This document shows positions 43,392-52,839 of a stretch of 64,000 nt of DNA, piece by piece. Under the pieces are notes generated by a model. The model worked only from the letters and a program-made list of their open reading frames with translations. It made no database searches and had not been told where the DNA came from. Each line of letters starts with the position of its first letter. Position 1 is the stretch's first letter. This DNA comes from FACHB-T130 sp042747725 (GTDB taxonomy: Bacteria; Cyanobacteriota; Cyanobacteriia; Cyanobacteriales; FACHB-T130), in the NCBI RefSeq assembly GCF_042747725.1, contig NZ_JBHZGO010000086.1, positions 67,663-131,662 of the forward strand, read 5' to 3'. The translations under genes were made by a program, and so were the position numbers.

Positions 43392-44889
43392 TTTTCCAAT
43401 CTAGGTTTCTTTTTACTTCCTTATATCGGGTGATTTTGCGATCGCTCAGGCGATCGCACTTTGACAAGACAATGACTGGTATCTTCTCTTTTCGTGATCT
43501 CTATCACTTAATTTAAGTGATCTAGGTGTGTCTGTCCAAAGGCAGCTAGAACAGTCCTGAGCTTGAATTGAGTGTCCTGTAGGGATTGTTGAGTATGCGT
43601 ACACCCTGTTATTGGGTACATAGGGGCATTCGGCTTTTCCCTAAACAAAAAATAAATTTTAATAAAACTTAACATTTCGTTAGAGTTCTTAAAGCCACAA
43701 GTGCTTGCTCTGGACATGGAATGCAAGCGGCTTTAGAGATAACACCCGCGATGTGCTAAGAGCGCTCTCGCTTTCATGGAGGCTGATGGCATGGGAACGT
43801 CCTAGAGCGCTACGTATTCTAGGAACCGCAACTCTAATTTTTGAAAATGCCTACAGCTTGTGTCTACGTTAAAGAGCTTTATTCATAAAATCCATAAGGG
43901 TTGATTGCCACTATGCAAACATCGCACACCTACCTAATGACACTACCGAAAGTAAGAGAAATTGCTGACACAGTAACAGCAGCAGACTTGGCTCTTTTTG
44001 AACGATTTAGAGCCAAATCCGCCTCTTTCTTGGCTGTATAAATGAAAACTGTAGCAGAGGAGACAGCAGCTATGGGCGATTTATTAAGTAATCTTCAGCT
44101 TTATTAGCTGAAACCAGACTTATGGCAGATGCGGGTACACAAAAGTTAGTAAATTAGGCGATCGCCCTTCAAAATTTGAACCGCAAAGAAAGCGAACAGC
44201 GCCTCGCTGTCTGCCACAGTCCACGAACTCAAAGTTCTAAATTTCCTGGGGCGAAATGCGGAAACTTTGAGAGAACGCCACGCCAATCAGCCAATAAGCG
44301 ACTCAAAGTTGGCGTTTATTGTCATAAAAAGGGCTAACTTTTGTCATGACGTTCAATAAATTTTCTAACTTCTTACACAGAATTGCTTGCTTTCTTTGCT
44401 GCCTGAGTATCGATTCAGTTTTTTTGAACTAAAGTACCGGAAGTTATATGAATTTATTCTGAATTCTTGAATCAATAATACGTGTTTTTTGCACGATTAA
44501 ATTACGTATAAATACTTGAATTAATCCAATTATACTCTCGTCCCCGAAGACATTTATCCTAGTTTCCACTAACAGGTCAAATAGTTTAACGCTGCCCAAT
44601 TGCGGGACGATCTCGTGGGGTACATTTTGTGGATACGCAGGTAGTGTCCAGGGCAGGTACAAGCCTGCCCCTCGATCATTTCCATCATCAGCCACTTCAA
44701 AAACTGTATGCTGGTTGCATTTGTAGCATCCTTAAAAGGAGCGATCGCTATTTTCGATTACCAACGATCTCGATGACACCACGACCTTCACCCAGTCAGC
44801 TTGCTGCAACCTTTGCCGAAATGCCCAAGTCATGATTTATGGTTCCATAATATTGGGTAAGTTTTTGTACACCCCTATTGAGGTAGATA
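43392..44889. other. 1.5-kb region without a convincing gene
   Basis: Six-frame reading shows only short frames. The best are a 42-codon frame at 43913-44041 (opening MQTSHTYLMTLPKVREIADT) directly followed by a 21-codon frame opening MKTVAEETAAMGDL. Neither is recognisable; both look like decayed coding sequence. The area also holds an AT-rich stretch near 44400-44540 and a GC-rich inverted repeat around 44650-44672. It may be a graveyard of an older gene set. Confidence 0.4.
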
Positions 44890-46734
44890 TTGAAATACTC
44901 TGTCAAACGACTTTTTACGAGCCTAGCAGACGGGCTGGTTTGGTTTAGCCGCGCCTTTGGGCGTCAAGCTTGGTTTGTCTTCCTGCTTGCTTTTAGCTTC
45001 AGCATGGCGCTGGTAAACCCTGCCGCATTTGCTCAAACAAAATTTTTGGATGTGCAAGGACTTTGGGCGCAACCCTGTATAGAACAGTTGGCACAAAAGC
45101 AGATTATTAGTGGCTACCCGGATGGGAGTTTTAGACCAAAGGCACCCGTAACCAGGGGTGAGTTTGCCGCAATGATTGACAAAGCTTTCCCCAATACAGC
45201 GGAAGTTCGTAGCGGCGGTCAATTTGCGGATATCCCAGCAAATTACTGGGCGGTAGATGCAATTCGTAAAGCCTATAAAAAGGGATTTATGTCGGGTTAT
45301 CCTGGTGGGGTGTTCAAGCCGACCGAAAAAATCCCGCGATCGCAAGCGTTGGTATCTTTGGCGAGTGGTTTGAAGTATTCGCCGACTCAGGCGGTGAGTA
45401 GCACCTTGACTGGGGCATTTACCGATGCAACGGCAATTCCTGACTATGGGCGGAATGCGATCGCTGCTGCGACCGAAAAACAAATCGTGGTCAATTACCC
45501 CAACGTCAAGACACTCAATCCAAATCAGTTGGCAAGTCGTGCAGAGGTTGCGGCTTTCTTGTGTCAAGCCACCGGAACTGCTGGATTAGTGCCTTCCCAA
45601 TACATTGCTAGCGTTAGGACGCCGCCAACCGCGCAGTCCAAAGAGATTCGGGGGGTGTGGCTGACGAATATCGATAGTGATGTGTTGTTTGAGCGCGATC
45701 GCCTCAGCAAAGCCCTACAACGCCTCGATGAGCTAAATTTCAACACCGTATATCCCACCGTTTGGAACTGGGGTTACACCCTCTATCCCAGTGCTGTAGC
45801 CCAAAAAGAAATTGGGCGATCGCTCGATCCCGCCCCAGGCTTACAAGGACGAGACATCCTCAAAGAAATTGTAGACCAGGGACATCAAAAAGGCATGGGA
45901 GTCATTCCCTGGTTTGAATTCGGCTTCATGGCACCCGCTGATTCTGACCTCGCCAAACGCCACCCCGATTGGCTACTCAAAAAGCGCGACGGTTCCCAAA
46001 TTTGGAAAGAAGGCTCCCATGACCGAGTTTGGCTAAATCCGATGCGTCCCGAAGTTCAGAAGTTCATCCAAGATTTAGTCGTCGAAATTGTTAGCAAATA
46101 CGACATTGACGGCATTCAATTTGATGACCACTTCGGCTTTCCCGCCGATTTCGGCTACGACGCCTTCACCGTCGAACTGTATAAGAAAGAAAACGGCGGT
46201 AAATCTCCTCCCGCGAACGCCCAAGATCCTCAATGGATACGCTGGCGGGCTAACAAAATTACTGCCTATCTGAAGCAGTTGTTCCAAGCCGTCAAAGACC
46301 GCAAACCAAACGTTATTCTTGCCCTTTCTCCCAATCCCCAAGAATTCTCCTACAACTCCTTTCTAGCCGACTGGCAGACGTGGGAACAACAGGGGCTGAT
46401 TGAGGAACTGATCGTCCAAATCTATCGAGATGACCTGAGCCGCTTTATTGGGGAATTAGAGCGCCCAGAAGTCAAAGCAGCGCAGCGTCATATCCCCGTC
46501 GGCATCGGCATTCTCAGCGGCGTGAAACCTCACCCGGTTAAGGTTGCACAGATTCGGGAGCAAGTTGCAGCGGTTCGTCAGCGCGGATTTGCCGGGATGT
46601 CATTCTTCTTCTACGAAACCTTGTGGAATAATACTCCAGAAAAGCCAGACTTCAGACAGGCTGCCTTCAAAGGACTCTTCCCAGCGTCCGTAGAGCGACC
46701 AAATCTTTTGGACGGGTGGAAGCCATCTAGTTAG
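44890..46734 (+). CDS. S-layer homology protein with GHL10 glycoside-hydrolase-like domain
   Basis: This 614-residue exported protein starts with TTG. It has a signal segment (about 24-48: AWFVFLLAFSFSMALVNPAA) and three SLH repeats (about 50-230: ISGYPDGSFRPKAPVTRGEF, YPGGVFKPTEKIPRSQALVS). A GHL10/DUF187-type TIM barrel follows (about 254-590: EIRGVWLTNIDSDVLFERDR, VIPWFEFGFM, DGIQFDDHFGFP). SLH domains anchor proteins to secondary cell-wall polymer or outer-membrane-linked peptidoglycan. The hydrolase part probably acts on a cell-wall or sheath polysaccharide. Single gene. Confidence 0.88.
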   Translation: MKYSVKRLFTSLADGLVWFSRAFGRQAWFVFLLAFSFSMALVNPAAFAQTKFLDVQGLWAQPCIEQLAQKQIISGYPDGSFRPKAPVTRGEFAAMIDKAFPNTAEVRSGGQFADIPANYWAVDAIRKAYKKGFMSGYPGGVFKPTEKIPRSQALVSLASGLKYSPTQAVSSTLTGAFTDATAIPDYGRNAIAAATEKQIVVNYPNVKTLNPNQLASRAEVAAFLCQATGTAGLVPSQYIASVRTPPTAQSKEIRGVWLTNIDSDVLFERDRLSKALQRLDELNFNTVYPTVWNWGYTLYPSAVAQKEIGRSLDPAPGLQGRDILKEIVDQGHQKGMGVIPWFEFGFMAPADSDLAKRHPDWLLKKRDGSQIWKEGSHDRVWLNPMRPEVQKFIQDLVVEIVSKYDIDGIQFDDHFGFPADFGYDAFTVELYKKENGGKSPPANAQDPQWIRWRANKITAYLKQLFQAVKDRKPNVILALSPNPQEFSYNSFLADWQTWEQQGLIEELIVQIYRDDLSRFIGELERPEVKAAQRHIPVGIGILSGVKPHPVKVAQIREQVAAVRQRGFAGMSFFFYETLWNNTPEKPDFRQAAFKGLFPASVERPNLLDGWKPSS

Positions 46735-47007
46735 GAATGTGGACTAAATAACGGGTAAAATTCACGTTTTGTAGGGGCTTTTTCTGTGCCCCCTACTACG
46801 CAGGAAATTGGAAGTTAATAAATCCGAGTTTGTGTAGCCGGTAGGGACAAGAAATCTGTTTCTCTTAACTGTTGAGTACTTTTACTCATCATTGACAGGG
46901 GATTTACAGCCAAGTAGGGTAGAATGCTGACGAGCAAAGCACAGCTCAGTAAGTAGCAGTAAAGCGACGAGAGCGTGCAGCTGTGTAGCCGGGGCAGGAG
47001 TGTGGTG

Positions 47008-48348
47008 GTGAGAATATCGCTTTTAGATAGGTTACGGCTGGCCGTAGCAGTCGGGACGGCAAAGACAGTGACGCGGCTGGTGCGCCTGCTGCGTTTGGGG
47101 GCTGCTAGCGTTTTACCGGGAGAAATTGCCGGACGCATTCAGCCGCAGCTGTTGTCCCTGCTGTCTGGTCAGGTAAAGCACGGTGTCATTTTCATTGCGG
47201 GGACGAATGGGAAGACAACGACATCGCTGCTGTTGCGGACAATGCTAGAAAGTCAAGGATGGCGCGTTGTTCACAATGCGGCGGGTGCCAATCTCGTGAA
47301 TGGATTAATCACGGCACTGCTGACCAACACCAATTTAATCGGTCAGCTCAATGCTGACTATGCAATTTTAGAGGTAGATGAAAATATTCTGCCCAAGGTT
47401 TTGCCGCCGGTTCAGCCAAAATTGATTTTGTGCTTGAATTTATTTCGGGATCAGCTGGATCGGTATGGTGAAGTGGATACGATTAGCCAGCGTTGGCAGA
47501 AAGCGATCGCCCAATCAAAAGAAACGGTAGTGATATTAAATGGCGATGACCCCACCTTGTCTAATCTGGGTCAGCAATTATCGCAACGAGTTTTATTCTT
47601 CGGTTTAAGCGAACCTGAAGCTTATCTTGACGAAATTCCTCACGCAGTAGATTCTATATATTGTCCTCGGTGCGGTCACTCTCTCGATTATCAGGGCGTC
47701 TACTTATCTCATCAGGGAGATTATCGCTGTCCTAGTTGTGGCTTTGAAAAAAGCCCGCTGGCAATTGATAGTCGCCAATGGCCTCAGATTCTGATTGGGA
47801 TTTACAACAAATACAACACACTGGCGGCTGTTTTAGCGGCACAAGAAATTGGCGTTGATGCCGCAAACATCCTAGACACGATTAAAAACTTCCATGCAGC
47901 TTTTGGACGGGCTGAGGAATTAGAAGTCGCCGGGAAAAAAGTGCGGATTTTGCTATCAAAAAATCCCGTCGCGCTGAATGAAACCATCCGCGCCGTGAAT
48001 CAGCAAAGAAGCCACGGCGGTTCCTCCACAACGCTGATGGTGCTAAACGATCGCACCCCAGACGGCACCGATGTCTCTTGGATTTGGGATGTAGACACCG
48101 AAAAATTGGTGGAACAGGGAGGAACAGTGGTAGTCAGCGGCGATCGCGTTTATGATATGGCGCTGCGCCTGCAATACAGCCAAGCAGACGAGGAACATGG
48201 CTGCAAACTGATCGTAAAAGAAGATTTGCCAGAAGCGATCGCCACTGCCTTAGAACACACCGCCACAGGCGAAACTCTGCACATTCTCCCGACTTACTCT
48301 GCGATGCTAGAAGTCCGTGGCATTTTGACTGGGCGAAAAATTTTGTAG
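47008..48348 (+). CDS. murT: Lipid II isoglutaminyl synthase subunit MurT-like
   Basis: This 446-residue Mur-ligase-type ATPase has P-loop GTNGKTTTSLLLRTM (about 64), the catalytic EVDENILPKVL region and a zinc ribbon (CPRCGHSLDYQGVYLSHQGD followed by CPSCGF). A DUF1727 C-terminal domain (RILLSKNPVALNETIRAVNQ) completes it. With GatD, MurT amidates the alpha-carboxyl of D-Glu in lipid II in Gram-positive bacteria; homologues occur in cyanobacteria. Start: AGGAG at 46996 favours one of three adjacent GTG codons, best 47008. gatD follows after a repeat-filled 209-bp gap. Confidence 0.88.
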   Translation: MRISLLDRLRLAVAVGTAKTVTRLVRLLRLGAASVLPGEIAGRIQPQLLSLLSGQVKHGVIFIAGTNGKTTTSLLLRTMLESQGWRVVHNAAGANLVNGLITALLTNTNLIGQLNADYAILEVDENILPKVLPPVQPKLILCLNLFRDQLDRYGEVDTISQRWQKAIAQSKETVVILNGDDPTLSNLGQQLSQRVLFFGLSEPEAYLDEIPHAVDSIYCPRCGHSLDYQGVYLSHQGDYRCPSCGFEKSPLAIDSRQWPQILIGIYNKYNTLAAVLAAQEIGVDAANILDTIKNFHAAFGRAEELEVAGKKVRILLSKNPVALNETIRAVNQQRSHGGSSTTLMVLNDRTPDGTDVSWIWDVDTEKLVEQGGTVVVSGDRVYDMALRLQYSQADEEHGCKLIVKEDLPEAIATALEHTATGETLHILPTYSAMLEVRGILTGRKIL

Positions 48349-48355
48349 AGAAATG

Positions 48356-48436
48356 TTTAACGCTCTCGGTACGCAAAGAATAGCATATGCGAAAGCGTAC
48401 CGAGAGCGCTTCCCTTAGCGCTACGAGAGCGTTAAA
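48356..48436 (+). repeat. Palindromic element with two alternative hairpins between murT and gatD
   Basis: CGCTCTCGGTACGC (48361-48374) pairs exactly with 48395-48408. Alternatively TTTAACGCTCTCG (48356-48368) pairs exactly with CGAGAGCGTTAAA (48424-48436). The two structures share the left arm and exclude each other. The element begins only 8 bp after the murT stop and is directly followed by MITE copy E. Confidence 0.75.
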
Positions 48437-48438
48437 AA

Positions 48439-48530
48439 CAGGACTTACGCAAAGCTTATACATATAGCGTTCTTGTAGGGGCAATCCCCCTGTGGTTGCC
48501 CTCAGATGTCGCGCAAGTTGCGTAAGTCCT
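48439..48530 (+). repeat. Palindromic MITE, copy E
   Basis: It begins CAGGACTTACGC and ends GCGTAAGTCCT, flanked by AAAA (48435-48438 and 48531-48534). It lies between murT and gatD, 27 bp before the gatD start, so it should be transcribed in the murT-gatD message. Confidence 0.88.
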
Positions 48531-48557
48531 AAAAAATCCAAAAATTTGGCAGTACCT

Positions 48558-49373
48558 ATGAATCCCGAACAACTTGAACTAACAATTGGCTGGCTTTATC
48601 CGACGCTGATGAGTACCTACGGCGATCGCGGTAATGTCATCTGTTTACAGCAACGCGCTCAATGGCGGGGTATAAAAGTAAACGTGATGCCTTTAGATCG
48701 AGACGCCCCAACTGAGCAATTTCACCAAGTGGATGTACTGGTGGGTGGCGGCGCACAAGACCGACAGCAGGAAATCGTCATGCGGGATTTGCGCCTTGGC
48801 AAGGCAAAAGCGATCGCCCAAAAAATTGCAGCAGGAACGCCTGGGGTATTTACTTGCGGATCGCCCCAACTGCTGGGACACTACTACGAACCCGCATTAG
48901 GGCAACGGATTGAGGGATTGGGTTTATTGGATTTTGTCAGCAAGCATCCGGGACCCGATGCCCGTCGCTGTATCGGCAATGTTGTGTTTGAGATCACGGC
49001 GTCGCGATTGGCGTCGGATTTGCGAAAGATGTCGGGGGATGCGCCTCTGGTAATCGGCTTTGAAAATCACGGCGGTCGCACTTATCTGGGGAAGGTGGAA
49101 CCGCTGGGGCGCGTCCTTCGCGGTTATGGGAATAATGGGGAAGATGGGACGGAAGGGGCATTTTATCGGAATGCGATCGCTACCTACTCTCACGGTCCTC
49201 TTTTACCCAAAAATCCCTCAATTGCTGACTGGTTAATTCAAACTGCACTTGCAGAAAAATATCAAACGCCAATATCTTTAAAACCCCTGGATGATGCCTT
49301 GGCAATGCAGGCGCGAGAAGCAATGTTTAAAAAGTTGGGCGTCAAGGTGCCAGCGGCTTCTGCACAGCGGTGA
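48558..49373 (+). CDS. gatD: Lipid II isoglutaminyl synthase subunit GatD-like
   Basis: This 271-residue class I glutamine amidotransferase, counted from the ATG at 48558, has the nucleophile Cys in FTCGSPQLLGHYYEP (about 97-111) and a later His in ATYSHGPLLPKNP. It opens with LTIGWLYPTLMSTYGDRGNV, typical of GatD-type CobB/CobQ-like amidotransferases. It should supply ammonia to MurT. The usual close spacing with murT has been opened by two repeats, but both genes read the same way and remain intact. Confidence 0.88.
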   Translation: MNPEQLELTIGWLYPTLMSTYGDRGNVICLQQRAQWRGIKVNVMPLDRDAPTEQFHQVDVLVGGGAQDRQQEIVMRDLRLGKAKAIAQKIAAGTPGVFTCGSPQLLGHYYEPALGQRIEGLGLLDFVSKHPGPDARRCIGNVVFEITASRLASDLRKMSGDAPLVIGFENHGGRTYLGKVEPLGRVLRGYGNNGEDGTEGAFYRNAIATYSHGPLLPKNPSIADWLIQTALAEKYQTPISLKPLDDALAMQAREAMFKKLGVKVPAASAQR

Positions 49374-49427
49374 TGGAGAAATTAGGATTCTTTTTTCCCC
49401 TCTCTCCCCCTGCACCCCTGCCCTTTT

Positions 49428-51290
49428 TCACTTCTGGCGTTCGCCATTTTTGCCAAACCGAGTTTCTTGCAACGTCGTGCCAATGCCTTGAATAATGCCG
49501 CGTCCAATTAAGCCAATGCCTCTGCCAATCACTTGCGTGAGGACGTAAACAACACCGCTACCCAGGAAGGCAACTGTTGAGCGCAGACGCGGCGCGATCG
49601 CATCTCTGGTTTCTAGCGCTAGAGTACAAGCTAGCTGGACACCCGTCAGTTGGTGCAATTCATCAGTGCGCGGGGCATAGATAGAGATTTTTTTGATTCC
49701 GATGCCACTCAGTGCTAGCAGAAGATATCGGCTTTCAAAAATTGCTGTTGGCTCACCCACATATCTTTCTAAACGATATTTCCACGATAGATTGTTCCGA
49801 AATCGGGCAATTTCCCGCGATGAAATCAAACGTCTATCGTAAAAAATTTGCTTAATTGCTTCCACATCTGCAAAATAGTTTAGCAGGGGTTGGACAACGC
49901 TATTGGCAATTTGAATTAATAAATTCTCCAAGATAACTTCGGCTCGAACTCGCGCTTCCGGTGTTCCAAAAGAGTAGGAAACATTATCAATCATCAGCGG
50001 AGTTTGAAAAAGCAGATAGTTAATGATTTCGGCAACTAGAGGAATTTTATCTAGAAAAGATTGTTGAATAATTGTTGCATCCTGTAACAAAGTATTGACA
50101 ATATCTACTTCAAGATTGCCGACTTGAATCGTGTAATATTTGCCAAAAAAATCAGTGGTAGACGCTTGCCACAAATCCCGCAGAATCATCGATTGCCTCA
50201 GAGCGATCGCCTCCGGCTGTAACTGGGAGCGCAGTTCCTCTAAGACATCCTCGAATTTACGCAGGATCAGATAAAGCAATTCTCGTTTCTTGTCCTCCAG
50301 CAGAATATCAATTTCTAAAGGAGAGCCAGTCAGATTTTTTAGCCCAAATTGGAGTTTATTTAAAGTAGCGTCAAGCAGCGGACTGAGAATCGAGGATTGA
50401 GAAAGCGCTGAGGACTGAGTAGTCAGTGCTGAGTCTAAAGAGGGATTATTCCTTCTCCTCGGTTCCGGGGTAGGCAGGGGGGCACCACTGCGGCGATCGC
50501 GACTTCCTAATCCGGGTGGGTTGAGGAAGTCATTTTGGCTTTCCCTAGGGCTTTTGGTAAAACCCGTCCCTGACACCTGATTCCTTGCGCCTGTCGCCGC
50601 CACGGGTAACAGCTGATTTACCAGCCAACGAGCTGTCCGCAATTCTCGTCGCCTTCCCGTTAGGATGAACCAGTCTAGTGTAGAAAGATTGGGGTTTTGT
50701 ACCTGCTTTGTCACCTGGGCGATCGCGGTATCAATTTGCCGCAGTCCAGACTGACGGATTTGCCAGAGCCAGGATGAACGACTTTGCTCTATGACATCTG
50801 AGGCTTCTAGCGCGTAATTTTGCGTTTGTACGAGTTCTGACCAATAAACTTCCCCAGAGGCGACTTGACGAAGGGCTGGCACCAGAATCGAGAGATCGGT
50901 GCCTTTGGGACAATAGCCCTCGACACCCAGCGCCCTGGCTGCCGTCAGTTCCTCTGGCGTGAGTCGTTCGCTCAGCAGGAATCGGGGTAATTTAGGGTAT
51001 TGCGTCTTTAATTCCTGGCACAGCTGCAACCCTATCGATCCCCCCAAGGACGAGTTTGAGCGACCTAAGCTTAGTTCTAAAATCAGCAAGTTTGGAGCGT
51101 TGTCTGTACCAACCCCGGCTGCCAACGTCTGCAAAGCGGCAGCAGCGCTATCCGCCTGGGCAACTACTTGCAGGTCAGGAAACGACGCCAAGGCGGTGCT
51201 AAGACCCAACCGAGAAATCGGGTCATCATCAATTAGCATCAACTTAAAGGGGCGAGCAGTCTCAAGGGCATCCGCTACGCGATCGCTCAT
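49428..51290 (-). CDS. Response regulator with DUF3685 domain
   Basis: This 620-residue protein starts at the ATG after GGAGG. An N-terminal receiver domain (about 1-130: KLMLIDDDPISRLGLSTALA, then NLLILELSLGRSN, where the phospho-acceptor Asp appears as Glu) is followed by a long variable linker with a Ser/Arg-rich part. The cyanobacterial DUF3685 domain spans about 290-600 (DILLEDKKRELLYLILRKFE, FQTPLMIDNVSYSFGTPEAR). The receiver has Leu-Glu-Leu where Asp is expected, so phosphorylation may be lost. The C-terminus has a hydrophobic VAFLGSGVVYVLTQVIGRGI segment. Function unknown. Confidence 0.8.
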   Translation of the reverse strand: MSDRVADALETARPFKLMLIDDDPISRLGLSTALASFPDLQVVAQADSAAAALQTLAAGVGTDNAPNLLILELSLGRSNSSLGGSIGLQLCQELKTQYPKLPRFLLSERLTPEELTAARALGVEGYCPKGTDLSILVPALRQVASGEVYWSELVQTQNYALEASDVIEQSRSSWLWQIRQSGLRQIDTAIAQVTKQVQNPNLSTLDWFILTGRRRELRTARWLVNQLLPVAATGARNQVSGTGFTKSPRESQNDFLNPPGLGSRDRRSGAPLPTPEPRRRNNPSLDSALTTQSSALSQSSILSPLLDATLNKLQFGLKNLTGSPLEIDILLEDKKRELLYLILRKFEDVLEELRSQLQPEAIALRQSMILRDLWQASTTDFFGKYYTIQVGNLEVDIVNTLLQDATIIQQSFLDKIPLVAEIINYLLFQTPLMIDNVSYSFGTPEARVRAEVILENLLIQIANSVVQPLLNYFADVEAIKQIFYDRRLISSREIARFRNNLSWKYRLERYVGEPTAIFESRYLLLALSGIGIKKISIYAPRTDELHQLTGVQLACTLALETRDAIAPRLRSTVAFLGSGVVYVLTQVIGRGIGLIGRGIIQGIGTTLQETRFGKNGERQK

Positions 51291-51815
51291 CAACAACCTC
51301 CTGCTTCACACCGCTTTCTCCCTGCTATAACAGATTACTCATTCCAGGCGCGATGCGAACGCCAGCGCTATCGCCTCGCTTGTACTTCCCACAGATGGCG
51401 ATCGCTCTCATCTAGTTAGATTTTTTGGAAAAATTTATCCTAAATCATCCTACTATTTGATCTTCCCTTCTCTCTAGTTCAAGCTAAAGAAGAAGTTGTA
51501 GATTTTGAAGCGGACAATGCCTACCAAATGCGATTAGGGCGGGCATTGTTCCCCCTCCTACTACAAAAACATCATCATCTAATTCCTGTATTGAAAATCA
51601 AATAGCTATTTCTATAGTCAGATATTTAGCAACTAGAAGCTCTAACTATAGAACTATGCTCAGATTTGACATCTCCTATAAGCTAACGAAGATATACAAA
51701 AGCTGGAAATCATTCAAATTAGCAAATTTGGATGAAACAACAAATAGGAGGCTTTCTAAGCCACAAACGGTGCATTTATTAGCATCTTGTGTTTTTGAAA
51801 GAGGAACTGACGCTG
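51291..51815. other. Gap with a possible gene remnant
   Basis: No intact gene. A 50-codon plus-strand frame at about 51450-51605, containing VQAKEEVVDFEADNAYQMRL, has no start codon context and looks like the 3' end of a lost gene. The remainder is AT-rich and includes the promoter of the peptidoglycan-binding protein. Confidence 0.35.
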
Positions 51816-52346
51816 ATGACAGCAAAATTTTTTAAGTCAAGTATCAAACCCCTAAGCATTCTTTCTGCCATTGCCTCGCTACCGCTACTCTTGAACGGGA
51901 TGAGTGCAAACGCTGCTGGGATTAGCGCCTCTGGGATCAACCCTGAGATGAATGAGGTGCCAATTGATATGCACGCCGGAATCTACGATCGGCAAACTCA
52001 AATTGAGCAAAGACAAGCGCAGCTGATTCCCGATCCAACTGGGCGTAATGAAGGACCAACTGTGCCGATGGAAAACGTGCCGATTGAAAACACAGCGCCT
52101 GCAAAATTTAATCCCCTTGCCCGCTATTCTCCCTCACCCGCTCCCATTCTCAAAAATGGTAGCCAGGGAGCAGTGGTGACAGGAGTTCAGACAGTATTAA
52201 AAGAACAAGGACTCTATAAAGGCGGAATTGATGGCGTGTATGGCTCGCAAACGCGCTCAGCCGTCATCGCCTTCCAGCAGTCGAGAAACTTAAGCCCGGA
52301 TGGGATCGTTGGGCCTCAGACTTGGGAAGCCATGATCGCAGCTTAA
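51816..52346 (+). CDS. Exported peptidoglycan-binding-domain protein
   Basis: This 176-residue protein has a signal peptide (SIKPLSILSAIASLPLLLNG, cleaved near SANAA), a Pro/Glu-rich middle and a C-terminal PG_binding_1 domain (about 110-175: LKNGSQGAVVTGVQTVLKEQ, GGIDGVYGSQTRSAVIAFQQ, LSPDGIVGPQTWEAMI). The repeat binds peptidoglycan; no catalytic domain is attached. The ATG at 51816 follows GAGGAA; a GTG at 51789 is less likely. Transcribed alone. Confidence 0.88.
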   Translation: MTAKFFKSSIKPLSILSAIASLPLLLNGMSANAAGISASGINPEMNEVPIDMHAGIYDRQTQIEQRQAQLIPDPTGRNEGPTVPMENVPIENTAPAKFNPLARYSPSPAPILKNGSQGAVVTGVQTVLKEQGLYKGGIDGVYGSQTRSAVIAFQQSRNLSPDGIVGPQTWEAMIAA

Positions 52347-52395
52347 AGTAGACTGAGAACGATGGAAAGTGTCTATCGGGAGCATCCCAATGAGA

Positions 52396-52486
52396 CAAAA
52401 CTTACGCAAAGCTTATACATATAGCGTTTTTTCGGGTTCAATCCCTTGTGGTTGCCCCCAGATGTAGTGATGTTGCGTAAGTCCTG
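52396..52486 (+). repeat. Palindromic MITE, copy F (diverged)
   Basis: The left end reads CAAAACTTACGC and the right GCGTAAGTCCTG. TGAG flanks it (52391-52394, with one extra A before the element, and 52487-52490). It is the most diverged copy. Part of its interior resembles a tRNA T-loop (GGGTTCAATCCC), but this is the MITE sequence. Confidence 0.8.
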
Positions 52487-52491
52487 TGAGA

Positions 52492-52521
52492 GTAGAGACG
52501 CTTGCATGAAAGCGTCTCTAC
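52492..52521. repeat. GTAGAGACGC-type palindrome
   Basis: GTAGAGACGCTT and AAGCGTCTCTAC form a 12-bp stem with a 6-nt loop. It is related to the palindrome at 27011 and the imperfect one at 18292. Confidence 0.7.
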
Positions 52522-52618
52522 AAAGACTGCGTAGGCAGCGTTTGTTTGTGTAGCTCCAGGATGAGAACCTGTGGGGTATTTGCACGCATTGGGATGCTTT
52601 GTTGTCCAGCTCCAGTTA

Positions 52619-52818
52619 GGGCTACGGTGTATACACAAGTCGGTAGACCTCTCCCCAAACCCCTCTCCGAAGCGGAGAGGGGCTTTGAAAATGGCTCCTC
52701 TTCCAGCTAAAAAAATTTATTCCTTTTCCCTCCCCTCTCAGGGGAGGGTTAGGGAGAGGGGGGTTAGGTCTGGGAGCGCTTTGAAGAAAATAAGTCCCTT
52801 GTGTATACACAGTAGCCC
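52619..52818. repeat. 200-bp element with 21-bp terminal inverted repeats
   Basis: GGGCTACGGTGTATACACAAG at the left (52619-52639) and the complement of GGGCTACTGTGTATACACAAG at the right differ by one base over 21 positions. The interior is C/T-rich on one side and A/G-rich on the other, with inner pairs CCTCTCC/GGAGAGG. No open frame of note. It looks like a second type of MITE, distinct from copies A-F. Confidence 0.7.
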
Positions 52819-52839
52819 CAGTGAGGGGGATGGACAGGG

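Noticed and set aside
43508..43726. 72-residue minus-strand frame in the gene-poor region
   Set aside because: No ribosome binding site, no recognisable motif and composition unlike neighbouring genes.
48134..48541. 135-residue minus-strand frame across MITE E
   Set aside because: It crosses repeats and the end of murT in antisense with no start context.
52430..52450. tRNA-like T-loop GGGTTCAATCCC
   Set aside because: No acceptor or anticodon stem can be built around it; it is the interior of MITE copy F.
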